Below are positions 33,730 through 45,726 of a stretch of DNA of 64,000 nucleotides, piece after piece. This stretch comes from Rhypophila decipiens (lineage: Eukaryota; Ascomycota; Sordariomycetes; Sordariales; Naviculisporaceae), in NCBI GenBank assembly GCA_033297075.1, contig MU858168.1, forward strand, positions 1-64,000. Reading direction: 5' to 3'. Position 1 is the first letter of the stretch, and each line of letters begins with the position of its first letter. Made by a program: the position numbers and the translations under genes. The notes beneath the pieces were generated by a model, which saw only the letters and a list, made by a program, of their open reading frames with translations, was not told the origin of the DNA and did no database searches.

Positions 33730-36041
33730 TCAGCTTTCCCCCTTCACCAAACTATTAGGACCACTCATACTTCTCTTTCTTTTCTTCACACGACCATTAG
33801 TTTGGCCATTCGTCATTTCTCCCTTGCCCACCGCCGCCTCTCCACTGTACAAAGCCTCGTAGATGCGCCCGTCAAGCAATGCCTGATATATGACAGATAT
33901 CCACGAACCGATCGTCTTCCTCGGCCGCCTCGTCTCCCCATCATGGACGATATGATCCTCCCTCCCCGGGTGCTCCACAACCCCCTGATGGAAGGGAACC
34001 CCCAGCTCGTGGCGAATCTTGCGATACAGCGCCCGGGAGCCAGATCCAAGGTGCTTCTCTGTGCTCGGTCGAGCAAAGAAGCGCCTGCAAATATCTCGGT
34101 ACGTGACAGACGCCTGCTTCTCTACCGCGCATCGCCACTCCTCGGCCAGGTCGAGATCAACAATGGTACCGGAAGAAGACTCCACACTGGCACCGCCCTT
34201 CCAGTTCCGCACAAGACCCAAAACGGCAGCATCCCCAATAGCCTTGACCCGGTCGGGGACATCCAACCGCGAAGCATCTTTCCACGCCGCGGGGATCCGC
34301 GTGCGCAGATGACCCAAGAGTTTCTCAATTACACTCTCATCAAGATGACCGCCCAAAGTCTCCAGTGTAACCCTCTCCACACCCGCACCCACCTCCTCCA
34401 GAAACTCGACCTGCAACGCCCGTAAATCCAACGCCTGGCACCCGACAAACAAACACGCCGCCGCCATAAGCGACAAGACCTCGACCGCCTTGTGCGTCAT
34501 GCGCGCCGACAAAAACGCCAACGAATTAACACTCTGATTATGCATCTCGGCGACCTGCACGTGCGGACCGACCGGACTCGCCAAAAAGCACAGCTCAGAC
34601 ATGTACGCCGCCATGCTGATGTCGACACCCTTCATGGTAAACGACGTGCTGGGGTCGTCGGCAGCTAGATTGGCCGGCAGCCCGTTGTTCAGCGACGGGT
34701 TGATTAGTTCGGTGGACTGGGCGAAAAGCAGGCGGCCGAGCATCTGCAGGGCGAGGCGGGTCTTTTCCATCGCCGAGGTGATGGATGCGGCTTGGAAGTT
34801 GGCGCCCGAGTAGACGGTCGAGGTGGACACGTCGACGAGCGGGTTGTCGGCTGACGAGTTGAGCTCGGTCGTTACTTGGGTGTGCGCCGAGAGTAGGTCT
34901 TCGAGCTGCGGGCCGATCCATTGCGGGGCGCTTCGGAGGGCGTAGCGATCTTGGGCTAGGCCGGTGGAGGGGAGGCCGGCGGTGGTGGTGGATGAGTTGG
35001 GCTTGATTCCCCTGGCTAGGCGGGAGCCTTGGAGGAAGGAGAGGATGTTGTTGCTGGCTTCGATCTGGCCGGGGTGGGGTCGAACTTGGGCCATGAAGGG
35101 GTGGAAGCTCTCGGCGTTTCCTGCGAGGCTCTCGACTGCCATGGCTGTGAAGGCTTGGGATAGGACGGCGAGGTGGTGCGCCTCGTACATGACCAGGGCG
35201 GCCATGGCGGCTGACAGGGCTGTTCCGTTGACTAGGCCGAGGGCGTCTTTGGGCCCGAAGACCACCTTGGGGATGCCGTGCCGAGCCAGGGCATCTTTTG
35301 CGCTCTCGACGACGACGACGGCCACGGCATCGGATTCATGTTTGCGGCTGGTGCTACGAATGGCAATGTCGGGGTTGCCTTGGATTGCGCCGGCGATATA
35401 GGAGAGGGGCATGAGGTCTCCAGAGGCAGACACTGTTCCTCTCAGCGGCACGATGGGTGTCATGTCGAGCCGGAGAAGTCGGAGAATGGCTTGGAGGGCG
35501 TCGATGGTGACCGCCGAATGGCCACGGGCCGTTGCGTTGCAGCGGACGAGCATGGTCGCCCGGATCCAGGAGGCCGGCATAGCATTGGGTTCATTGTAGC
35601 GTGATGGTGTATCCGTAGTCCCAGTCCCAGCGGACTTGTCCGACTCCAACAGGACACCGCATTGGGTCAGCTGCAAGAGGGCGTTTTGCAACTGGTCCGA
35701 GTCATTTGTCCGCGTATCGGCACTCCCGCCAAAGCCAGTGGTGACACCGTAGACAGTGCTGCCTTGGTCAAGGTACTCGGCCAGCACCTTGACACTGTCG
35801 CGAATTCGTGCAACGGTGGCCTCATCTTCTGTCAGGTGAGGTTGGCCGATTCCTCTTTTCAGCCAAGTTAGGTCTCCTTCTTGAGGTCATGACGTGTAGA
35901 CTAGACTCACCTCGAAACTGCCACGACGGTGGATATGTCGAGACCTTTGCCAGTGACAATTACCTTTTGTCCCGGTGTGAAGGCCTCGAGATGCGCCCAC
36001 AGCCCGCTAGCGGTGTGGTAATGTTGATTGGGCTGTGTCAT
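33730..36041 (-). CDS. Phenylalanine ammonia-lyase family enzyme, 751 aa
   Basis: Aromatic amino acid ammonia-lyase that removes ammonia from Phe (or Tyr/His) to give cinnamate-type products; cytosolic homotetramer in the family. Exons 36041-35911 and 35854-33730; the junction restores ISTVVAVSRGIGQPHLTEDE. The MIO-forming Ala-Ser-Gly triad is at 187-189 in GTVSASGDLMPLSY. Other family marks are STVYGVTTGFGGSADTRT (Tyr79), NGTALSAAMA, QDRYALRSAPQW and the late HNQSVNSLAFLSARMT. Length fits eukaryotic PAL (about 700-750) rather than bacterial HAL (about 500). The last 40 residues are disordered and basic (RVKKRKRS), a possible nuclear signal. Substrate preference (Phe or Tyr) cannot be told by eye. 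A TATA-like element sits 72 bases upstream. It shares a 0.56-kb divergent promoter with a GNAT gene. Confidence 0.93.
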
Positions 36042-36606
36042 GTTGGAAGGAGAACAAAGATGGTGATTAGAGGTCCAGACAGAACTGAAAGCTCATGCTT
36101 GGTCCCAGCTTCTCTATATAGGTTACTCTAATTGGTACATTCATGTTACCTGCAATATCACTTCAACTCTGAGTAAATAACACTAACCGTTTTAGTAGTC
36201 TCGGAGGAATTTGTAACCCGAGCGAACAGCTGATAATTGCTGCTCTACTTGGATCGGTAGGTTTAACTGACGTGAGAACTAGGATCGCTAGGCAAGGGAA
36301 GCGAGCACATGTACGGATATACCAAGCAAATATCGGCCGGGTGGGTGATACAACAACATAATTATACGATACGGGCAGAGCAGGTTGGGAACTTTGGACC
36401 TTTGGTTACACAATGCCTGACTTGGGCCTGGCACCTATCGTGACTCGTGCGCTTAGTTCTCAAGTGCATGCTATACATGGTGAGATGTCTAGGTAGTTAG
36501 ATCCCTACATGAACATGAAGCACGGATATAAAATGCTTCATTCCCGACTCCGGGTCCAGCCTGCTGCTGCCCCATCTCAAATCTCGAGACCAACTCATCG
36601 CCCACG
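36042..36606. promoter_or_regulatory. Divergent promoter, PAL / GNAT
   Basis: A 565-base head-to-head intergenic region. A TATATAGA on the minus strand (36120-36113) faces PAL, and TATAAAA (36527-36533) lies 74 bases before the GNAT start. Confidence 0.6.
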
Positions 36607-37320
36607 ATGCCTCTCACCGTATCCCCCGTAACCGAGCAAGACCTCCCCACCATCGTCGCCATCGACGACGCGGCCATGTCCGGCGGCCCCCTGCCCCTGG
36701 TCCGCCAAACCCTCTGTTGCTTCCCCTCCCATGCGTCCTACCTCTCCGACATCCTAGCCACCCTCCGCAGCAACTTTGCCAAGCGCGCCGAACAAGACAT
36801 GCACTACTACAAAGTCACCGACGACGACGACCCCGACAACAGCAACATCATCTGCTTCTGCGTCTGGAAGATCCACGACACCACCCGCTCTCCTCATCCT
36901 CCAAGCCGCGGCACCCGCGCCCAGCCTCTCCGCCCGAGCAATTTCCCCGAGACAAGCCTATCAGCCTACGTCGCCCAGCTGGCCGATGATCTCCGCGCCG
37001 ACTATTTTCCAACCGAGAGCTACCTGTTCTTCGAGATGCTCATGACGGCCCCTGCGCACCAGCGGCGCGGCGCCGGCAGGCTGCTGATCAAGCATGCGCT
37101 CGAGATGGCTGACGCGCGGGGTATCTTGGTCTCGGCTGGACAGGGGTCCGAGGACGGCATCGGGCTGTATAAGCGGTGTGGCTATGTGCCTGTGAGGGAG
37201 TTTTGGATGGACATGAGGCCTTATGGGGTTGATGTGGAGCCTGTGAAGCAGTGGATGTTGATTCGTCGGGTGCAGGGCGATGAGATGGAGGGGAGGAGGG
37301 GGTTGGAGTCCAAGTTGTAG
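36607..37320 (+). CDS. GNAT family N-acetyltransferase, 237 aa
   Basis: Acetyl-CoA-dependent transferase of the GCN5-related fold. Single exon from ATG 36607. An N-terminal VTEQDLPTIVAID segment is the usual first strand and helix. FFEMLMTAPAHQRRGAGRLLIKHALEMAD (about 142-170) is motif A with the Q/RxxGxG/A acetyl-CoA-binding signature, followed by GLYKRCGYVPV (motif B). A Pro/Arg-rich loop (about 95-115) is inserted before motif A. The likely acceptor is a small molecule, as for many fungal relatives annotated only as GNAT; it cannot be predicted here. It is divergent from PAL with a short shared promoter, and convergent with the rhodopsin-domain gene. No signal peptide or membrane segment. 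Confidence 0.9.
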   Translation: MPLTVSPVTEQDLPTIVAIDDAAMSGGPLPLVRQTLCCFPSHASYLSDILATLRSNFAKRAEQDMHYYKVTDDDDPDNSNIICFCVWKIHDTTRSPHPPSRGTRAQPLRPSNFPETSLSAYVAQLADDLRADYFPTESYLFFEMLMTAPAHQRRGAGRLLIKHALEMADARGILVSAGQGSEDGIGLYKRCGYVPVREFWMDMRPYGVDVEPVKQWMLIRRVQGDEMEGRRGLESKL

Positions 37321-37914
37321 CACTAGGGTTTAGTACGGCTGTATGTCACGGTGTGTTGCTTTACTCGGTATTCTTTTGCTTTGTCAGTGTGGGTTTGTGG
37401 AGTGTTAATAGTGACTAAGGCAGTTAATCAGCAATTGGTATGTTCGTACAAGTGTCTGATGGTAGTATCTTGTCTGACATGCATTGTTCGCTTGTTGCCG
37501 GGCTTTACGGACATATTTGCCTGCCAGCCGGAACTTGGTTATTGACCCGAATCGAACTGATATCTAGTTCTTGCTGACCTGATCATCTTGCCAAACGGAC
37601 TCGAATTAGGTAGAGTTAGCGATAGTGTCCTGGCCTGTGTAACACATTGGGTTTAGGCGAGGTCATATTCATTGCAACATCATGGTCTTACTTGGAACTG
37701 GGACATGGCGGTCGCGATTCTTTTCGCTTGTTTAAGGAAAGCAACGAAATAGTTTGTAATGTTTTTTCCTGTAAGAGATCTTTCCCATTTTAGGCATACC
37801 AGGGGAACTAAGGAAAGGTTGGTCAACCTCGTCGTGTTCGAGAGATGCAGTGGATCGGACGAAACAAGCAGTTGCTTGCCTCGGATGACCGGGACAACAA
37901 GAGAACAGCGGCGG
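37321..37914. other. Intergenic between convergent genes
   Basis: 0.6 kb between the 3' ends of the GNAT and rhodopsin-domain genes. Nothing recognised. Confidence 0.6.
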
Positions 37915-39224
37915 TCAAGCACTCTGTGGTCCATCGCCATCGCCATCGCTCCTCTCGCCCTTCCAGTCCCGTGGCTCGTACTCAACCACAAAGTTGCTCG
38001 TCTGCAGGATGCCTCCGGACTTCGATGGGGAACCCTCCTTCCTCAAGATATCCAACTCGCTGCCCTCTGTGCCTTGGCTGGCCGGACGGGTCCGGTGCAT
38101 GCTGCGCGCGGTGACAGTGACGTGGTTGGTCTCCCTTTCCAGCCTGGAGCTGATCTTATCTGTGTTGCCCGATGCGCCATAGTATTGCTGTTTGGTGAAG
38201 ATGGTCTTGGTCACGTCCTTGAGGAGGACTCGGAGGAGGGGAATGCTGGCGGCTATGATGGTGACGGTGCTTTCGGCATTGGACCAGTAGTTCAAGGACA
38301 CGGCATCGTCTGTTTCCGGGTTAGAACTTGGCCCACCGGTTTTGTTAGTGGACTTGTGGAAAACTCACAGACGTCAGTTGACTGCAATCTTGGCATGTAA
38401 CTCGCTTTGACAAACGATGTCACTCCGGCACTGAGCTAGTTAGATCGGCCATTGTATGCACGGGAGCGGCGGAGAGACGAGTCTTACAAAATACCCAAGC
38501 TCATGGCAACGGCGACGCCGATCTTCTCATTCCTCCGCATCTGGAGGTGCCAAATGAGCTTCCAAGGGAGCATAGCCAGCAAGATATCCATTGCCCCGGA
38601 ATACACGGCGGAAAAGATGTCGTAGTCGATTACGACTTGCATGGGCCAACACGTACCCTCGACGGCGCCGGTGAAGTCCCACAGCTTATCCAGCGGCCAG
38701 CAACGGATGTAATTGATCAGCGCCGTAACACCCATAAAGACATTCATGGTTATTATGATGACCCAGATGAGCTTCCTCATCCAACCAACGTCGGCCAGCT
38801 TCAGGATGGTGAGGGCAAAGCTCGTCTTGGACCAGACAGACGCGCAGATGGAAAGGGTGCCCGCGACCGAATAGACCTTGAAGATACCTGGAAGATCTTG
38901 GAGCGGAATGTCCCACGAGTGCTTCCCGAAGCCCATGGTGACGGTGACGGAGACGACGATGCATGCGCCAAAGATGGCCATCCAGGCGGCCACCAGGAAC
39001 CAGTCATCCCACCACAGGACCCTGGCCCTGACGGCCCTGCAGTAGAGCCGGAGAGCTAGGAAGATGGCGGACACGGCCGTGAGCGACCAGATGACGGCGT
39101 TGAGCTCGGGGCCGAGGCTGTCGTGCGGAAGGGCGGCGAGCTGCTCTGGCGTAATTGGCGGCGGGCCGCCGGGAGGGGGTGACGCCGCGGATGAGGGCGC
39201 CTGTCGAGCGATGAGAGTGTACAT
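37915..39224 (-). CDS. Rhodopsin-domain (Pth11-like) integral membrane protein, 397 aa
   Basis: Seven-helix plasma-membrane protein of the fungal rhodopsin-domain family related to Pth11-type receptors. Exons 39224-38488, 38430-38369 and 38309-37915, with GTAAGA and GTGAGT donors; the joined frame gives SLGIFAGVTSFVKASYMP and then DAVSLNYWSNAESTVTIIAASIPLLR, the family's sixth and seventh helices. Family motifs include LRLYCRAVRARVLWWDDWFLVAAW, then GFGKHSWDI, SICASVWSKTSFALTILKL and CWPMQVVIDYDIFSAVYSGAMDILLAMLPWKLIW. No N-terminal CFEM Cys domain is present, unlike Pth11 itself; the extracellular N-terminus is a short Pro-rich tail. The 100-residue C-terminal tail is polar and cytosolic. 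Ligand and pathway unknown. Confidence 0.9.
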
Positions 39225-40504
39225 GATGAAGTCTGCCAGAGTTGCAGTGGTGGACGGTTGGTTGAGCTCTGCGGCACAACATCAATCGGCTTCTACCCCC
39301 GGATAGGGCCCTAGTTATGAGCATTTCTTGGGCCCCAGTTCCAAATGATCCATCATCCCGCCGACATGGCACTCCTGGAAACCCCAGATCGGTGAACCCA
39401 ACCATCACAGGAGGACTAGCCGCACCGGGTTGGTTGTACTTCAGCCCCAGCCAGTCTAGTCTCACCGATGACGCTAGGCCCACCCCCGCGGGGCCTGAGC
39501 ACAAGGGAAACTTCATTTCTGTCGATCTCACTAGGCTCGACTTGGCGGTATGGGCCTTCGGGAATCACCCCACAGCATCATTTCCCAAGTCCTCGGGTTG
39601 GCTCTCGTCCGATTCTGACTCTGAAATTTTCCTAAAGGTTCTAGAACTCTTTTTCGTCCCCAAACCAGGATCGCGAGCATGAGAAAAATCGTCAGGGGCT
39701 CAAGTGAAAGAGATTGCCGAACGAAGACCCAGATATCCAATAGTGGATACAGGACAATGAAGGTGGAGTCAGGGTAATTGGTTGAGTTCAGTTCAAGCAT
39801 CAAGCCTACAAGTCGCTGACTCCCGAGCCCCTATTCCAACTGCACTGCGCATGTGGGTCGGGTTGGTTTTGAGCCCCCGAAGATTAGAACAACCAATTCT
39901 TGCGCGGTCTTTGGATCACAGTTGGTCGGTAATAAAGAAGGGACTGACAACCCGTGCGAAAACGAGATCCGAATCCGAGAAGAGCCCCTAAAACATCTCA
40001 GGCCAGGTTGTTATATCGTACCTTGGTCGTGTTGCGCTAGCAAGGCTTATTTGCCGGCAGATCGAGAACGCCCCTCCCGCCATCCGTACCAGTGATCTTC
40101 ATTCGACTATCAAGTCCAAAGAAGCTGTACACTTGCATTTAGCTGTTTTTACACCTCTCAAAACTGTCTGTGTGTCGGTTCTTAAACTGCAAACTGTAAA
40201 GAGTACACTACTCCGTACCATGCAAAGGAAGTTCCCGACTGTTTGCTTTTGTTAACTCCGCTAGCGGCATCCCTTCAACCAACCAGATCTTTGGGAGAAT
40301 TTTTCCGGGCCCATCAAGAAACAACTAGCGTACCCACTCTGAACCGGACCCACAGGTTGATGCTTGGCAGTGGAGACGATGGGCATTTCACTGAATTCAC
40401 TCGACGTCCCCGCAGAATATTGCCGTTCACAACTCTGATCCACTTTCCATCCGTTCGTCGTCACTCGTCTTACCGTCTGGCAAGGCTTCTTATCTTGCTT
40501 CAAC
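39225..40504. other. Divergent intergenic region, 1.3 kb
   Basis: Between the rhodopsin-domain gene and the DUF6604 gene. Small open frames only. Confidence 0.55.
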
Positions 40505-43500
40505 ATGGCGAGCCGGAACGCCTACCTCAGATACAAGTACGAGACGAGCCGGATCATATACTGGATTGTCCAGACATCAAACAAAATCATTAGGTCCTCC
40601 CCCACCAACGCAAGCGTCGATGCTACCATTCACGAGAAGGCCGCCTCAGGCCAGGTCACCGTAGCTGGTCTAGTCGCTCTGGCGAAGCTGATCGGCGGCC
40701 ATATCGACAAGACTCCGGCTGTCATCCTGTCGCTCTTCCGGTCTGTGATTGACGCCAGAGCAGCCACACACGCTACCTTCCAACAGCTCGCTGCTCAGAC
40801 GTCAGACCCAGACATCATGAAGAGCAATGAATCCCACAAGCTCTTTATTGACGCTCTCCAGCTGGCGTTCGATGCACTTGGCGGAGATGCCGCACTCAAG
40901 GCTGCTACTGAGGTCCAGGGCCAGAAGGCTTCCGGACAGAGCGCAGTGACAGACCAGACCAACGCAGCGACAGTCCAAACCAAGGACGACATGGACCAGA
41001 TTATTCTGACCAACAAATTCGACAAACTTGACATAGAAGGGATTCAGGAGGCTGATGCTGAAAGTGAGGAGGAAGCTGCCCCTGCCAAATCGACTCCGGC
41101 CAGGCGGAAGCAGGTTAAGCCAGGCAAAGGGAAGCAGGGCAAACAACCCAAAAAGCCCAAGAGGTCTGCTGGGCAAGAAGCCGAGGTCGAGCCCTTACCC
41201 CTGGAGAGCTATCGCATTATTCAGGATACCGAGGGCCACATGACGGATTATGTCATGGCTGTCTACGAAATGATGCACCAGATAGTGACTCTTCGCTGCA
41301 AGATGCAAGAGATCTGGCGCGAGGTTGCCTACGATGGCTTGAATACTGCGGTGGCTGGTGCTGTTTCTCACATCGCCGTCGGTATGGTGCAGCGCACGGC
41401 CGCCGCCATGTTCGTTGAATTCCCGGGTCACGATTCATTCGAGACAGTCATGAACACCATCACGCGCGGCAATGTCGAAAAGAGCCAGGGCATGTTCACC
41501 GTCCTTCTGTATCGGCAGCCCGCAATGGAAGATTCTGACGGAGAGGAAATCGTCGTGCCAGGAGGGCCTGGGCTCGAAAAGGTGGTCGAAAACCACATCG
41601 ACGTCAAGGAACAGTTTCTGATCCATGCCTACAATGACTTGCTGGACTTTGTCCTCGACTTCCAGAAGAACCGGACTGGCAAACCCACCAAGAAGATGCT
41701 GGCAGAAATCAAGGACTGGGATCCCAAGTTTGACCTCCAACGGGCTACTAACGAAGAGCGAGTGAAATGGCGCCGCTCTTACACTATCAACTGGCTGTAT
41801 GACCTAGTCAACGTCTTCTCGTCTGTCGTCGTGCAGTGCAATACCCAAAAGAAAGAAGGCCATGTGCTCGAAAACGTGGACTGGTCCACAACCGGTCCCT
41901 GGGGAGTGCATCGACTGATCTACGGACTGGAAGACTTTGCTGCCTTCGTGACAAGTCTTGCGATGCAGAAGCCGGCTACGGATATCCGCAAACGGATCCT
42001 CCCCCACCACGTCTTCCAGCTTCAGCTGATAGTAGACTCGTGGACCGTGACGCGCGGATGATCCATCAGCACTCTCCGAGGACACATACTTACGCCTCCT
42101 CCCCGAGCCTTCCGCCCTCGACGTGATGTCGACTTATTCCTTGATCGGAAGAATGAGCGAGTCATGCACGGCTTCTTGCAAGGCGCGCACGTGCTCGAAC
42201 AGATGTTGGAAAAGGAGGGTGCTGAGGTGTGGGGACCGGCAGTCAATGAGTACGAGCAAATGATCGAGTTAATTCGCTTGATGCGTCTTGACTTCACCGA
42301 CTGGCTGGGAGAATCCAAGTATATGCATGGTCTGAACACCATCCCGCCTTCTCGCTTCTCCAAGTCCAACTCCAACGGGCTCTGGGAATATTCTCCCATG
42401 CTCTGCGGTACGGGCCTGACCGAAGCTCTTGTATTGGCGTATGAATTCGGGCTGTGGGCATGGTAAGTCGATTGAACATAGTCATTACCTCACGCTACTA
42501 GAGTACTAGGTTAACACATTTTCTTCTACAGGGATCGAACCCCCGAGGTCACATACCTTATACATCTCCATAACATGCTATACAAGCGAGGCTTCATCCG
42601 CCAGCCAGTCGGTCTCTTCGCCAGCATCGAAGAGATGTTTCCCGAGTGCTTCTATCCGGGCGGCAAGATCCCCGATTCCGACTTTGATCAGGTCCTTTTC
42701 CGTCACGTCGCGCGAGCCAACCGCAATGATAGATCCCTCACGCTCCAGAGGAAGGCAGCAGCCAGGACGGCCGGCAACAATCTTTCCAAGCTGTTCAGTG
42801 CGGAGCTTAACATGTTCTTCAAGGCCAAGTCGGACCTCCTGCTCTACTACCAAGCCAATTGGGATCCGGACCGTGTCCCGGACGCTGAACTTTACCTGGG
42901 ATCTGTCCTTCTGGGCTTCCGTCTAAGCGAGACCAAACGCATCATTGACCCAGCGACTGGCGAACCCAAACTGGAAGAGACCGAGCTTGTCCGACGCATG
43001 AAAGAGGTGCACCCAGACAGTGTGCTCGATAAGCTGGCTCGGGGCTTACCAATGGCCGAGAGGCCCGAGATGCCCGAGTTACCCGAGAGTGTCCGCCGGC
43101 AGATTGAGCAGCAATTCGAGCAGGCGAACCCTGGCTATAGTTCATCTTGGCGCGACCGGCCTCCTCCCGGGGCAGTTGAACCGCGTAGCTGGACAACGAA
43201 ACGCAGGTTTCAGGGCCTGGAGGTTACCGATGATGTCCTGCTCGAAATGCTCAAGCTGGACATTATGCGTGACGTGTGAGGTGTCCGGCCCATGTCCAGT
43301 CTGAATTACATATGGGTGACGGTGCGGATGAAGATCATCTTGTCGCAGATTGAGGAGGCACTCGAAGCTGGCAATTACAAGATGTACCGTGATGTCTACG
43401 GGTCGCGAGCTCCAGAGCTCGGCTCGTCGATCCAGAAGAGATACGCGCTGGTGACCAGTGCTTGCACCAGTAATGGCCGGGAGGCGTTACGGACGATTGG

Positions 43501-43651
43501 GAGCATCTTTGAGGATCCCCGGGCCGGGTTCATGAACCATATCTACTGGGACGATCTGCTCCAGGATCTAGAGCTGCCCAAGACCAAGGCCCGGAGAGAG
43601 CAGGAGGAGATCTTGGCGAATGAGCCGAATATGTCGTGTTCTGTCGTGTAA
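40505..43651 (+). pseudogene. DUF6604 protein gene with two in-frame UGA codons
   Basis: Exons 40505-42462 and 42532-43651 (GTAAGT donor, CTACAG acceptor) give a frame of 1,026 codons. The start (YLRYKYETSRIIYWIVQTSNKII) matches the fungal DUF6604 N-terminal module. An acidic-then-basic linker (about 180-230, KQVKPGKGKQGKQPKKPKR) separates it from a helical body. TGA at codon 519 (42059-42061) and codon 902 (43277-43279) interrupt the frame, yet the same phase continues with protein-like sequence (RRDVDLFLDRKNERVMHGFLQ; SSLNYIWVTVRM) right across. No intron of realistic size removes either stop: the one in-phase GT-AG pair around the second is only 24 bases. It may be a recent pseudogene, an assembly error, or yield a 518-residue N-terminal product. 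Function of DUF6604 proteins is unknown. Confidence 0.72.
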
Positions 43652-43917
43652 GGTGGAATTTACCCAAGAAGATTCGATACAGCAGGTTTACCTAGGCCAG
43701 GATTTGTTCTTGTCGTCAGGCTCAAATGTTTGTACCAAGACTAACGTCTTGTCATAATCATATCCTGAACTTATTACTTGCCCCTAGCCTTCATGTTCAC
43801 CAGGAGATCCTTCAAGTTGTCAAAAGGCAAGTAATTACATGATACACAGACCCACCACGACCCCACAACAGGAATATACTCTTTCGTCAGTACGGCTCTG
43901 TCCAGCCCTGAATTGAT

Positions 43918-45726
43918 CTAGGTCTGGTCGGTACCCTTGTCTGTCCTGGCCTTGTCCCTAACTTCCCCATCTATAGTTAAAGTCAAGATTGGGTTAGGAC
44001 ATATCTCCGGAACCAACGTCCTTTCACTAACGCAACGAATGACCACTTCAGTTTCCTCTGTCGTACCCACCACAATATCGTCTCCGTCGTCGTACATATG
44101 TTCCGTCTTGAGTCCAAGGATATATTGAAAAAGAACCGAAACCTCGATCCAATCCTCAAACTTGAGTCTGCCCAAGTTAAAACGCATCATGTTCGCAACT
44201 AAGAGGTCCCGGGGGACGACGATAGTTGTAGTATATTTCTCCGAGTTCCAAAAGAAGCACGTAACAAAAAAAGAGGTGACCGAGCGTCCTTGGCATGGTA
44301 CGTTGGTTTGAACCTGGAAAAACCAACAAGCCCAGCCTGTAGGTCCTGTACCGACACTTTCTGGACAGGAAAAGACTTCTGTTCGAGGATCGCAATGGCT
44401 TTCCGGCCAGTATACCGGAATGGAAAATGTAAAAAGCACACCTGGCGCAAAACTCTGGCCCCATTTCAGACGTACTGCCGAATGCCCATTCTCCAACTTG
44501 AAACCGGGAATGGCAGACTCTCTAACCAAACTTGGTGGCAGTTTTGATGGAAGAGAGATGGTCTCGGTCGGTTGCTGATACATCCAATGTTCCTCGGGGG
44601 TATTGCTAGCGGACGTGCCATCATCGGTCGGCGCGATCCAACAGCTCTCGAAACCTCGGGCAACTTTATAGGGACGAAACAGCACAAGAGAATCTGGTCT
44701 CCACCTCACATACTCCGACCCGCGATATCGTCTAAGAGCGACCCCAACCGAATTATCGCCCACAGAGCTGAATAGATCAAGTACAAACCACTGGCCAGAA
44801 CCATCAAAGCGATTCATCAAGCCGGTGCGCAACTCAATCTCCAAAGGGGTGACTCTCAAGCCCCGGGACGCTGACATGTGCGGTTTGATCTGTATGCCGG
44901 AGCACCATGCAAACTGGCTAGGACACTCGGCCAGAAGGGCGGAATATTCCCGGGTGGCTGGGTGCTGGTTGGTCCAGGCGAGAATGCTGAGATCCCCAGT
45001 GGCCTGGAGAACTTGCTGCTGCAACCGAGAGAAGGCCTTTTCCCGCTCGCCATAGATGAGCGGCATATTGACTTCGAAAATACCGAGCAAGCAATAAGCC
45101 ATATCTTCCACGCGTGTTGTCTTCCTCTTCGCGGCCCATGACATGCGGCATGCGACGGAAAAGTCCGACAGCTGCCGTTCCCGGCGGAGCAAGCCGACCG
45201 GGATGTTGGTGATGGAACTGATTGTCTCGCTCAGCGTAGACTTGTCTCCGATATACGTCCAGTTTCGATCGTAGAAGCGAACATTTGCGGGCGCAATCAA
45301 CTCTTGCAACGTCCAGCCCCGACCAAACCACCGGCACTCTCTCAACGCGGATTCCAGGTTCGCATCATCTTCAGCTGCCGTCAAGTCTGAGAGATAGACA
45401 TAACAGACGGCTGCTTTTTCGTACCAGTAGAACATGGAGTTGATCGCTTCCGAGAGCTCGGCGCTCGCTTGCTTGTCGATGCAGCAGGTATCGACCCAGG
45501 TGTACTTGAAGCCGTGTCGGGCCGCGAGATTGCACGTCGACTTGATCTTGAAGAAGCCTCTCTGGTTGATGCATTTCTTCGTTGGGTCGCTGAGATCTTG
45601 GAGAGAGACCTCGTCGTCTTCCCAGGTGTGCGAGAGGATTGCAAACGGTGGGAGGTTCGAGTTGTCGTCGCCGATGAACTATTGCAGTTGGGGTACGGTG
45701 CTGCCCGTGTCGGTTAAAAGTCTCAT
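43918..45726 (-). pseudogene. HET-domain protein gene, amber codon at position 16
   Basis: Heterokaryon-incompatibility (HET) domain protein. From ATG 45726 the frame has 602 codons plus a stop, interrupted only by TAG at codon 16 (45681-45679). HET motifs lie after the stop: FAILSHTWEDDEVSLQDL, YTWVDTCCIDKQASAELSEAINSMFYWYEKA and CRWFGRGWTLQELIAPANVRFY. The usual trailing segment follows (RKTTRVEDMAYCLLGIFEVNMPLIYGEREKAFSRLQ), then about 400 residues of beta-rich C-terminal region as in HET-E/Tol-like proteins without a visible NACHT or WD module. Translation restarting at an internal Met (45435) would lose the first HET motif. The amber codon could come from CAG by a CpA-to-TpA change, or from GAG. 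HET proteins trigger cell death after fusion of unlike individuals and are often polymorphic, including null alleles. Confidence 0.8.

Noticed and set aside
43276..43299. 24-base GT-AG stretch that would remove the second UGA of the DUF6604 gene in phase
   Set aside because: Far below the size of any spliceosomal intron in these fungi, and it has no branch point.
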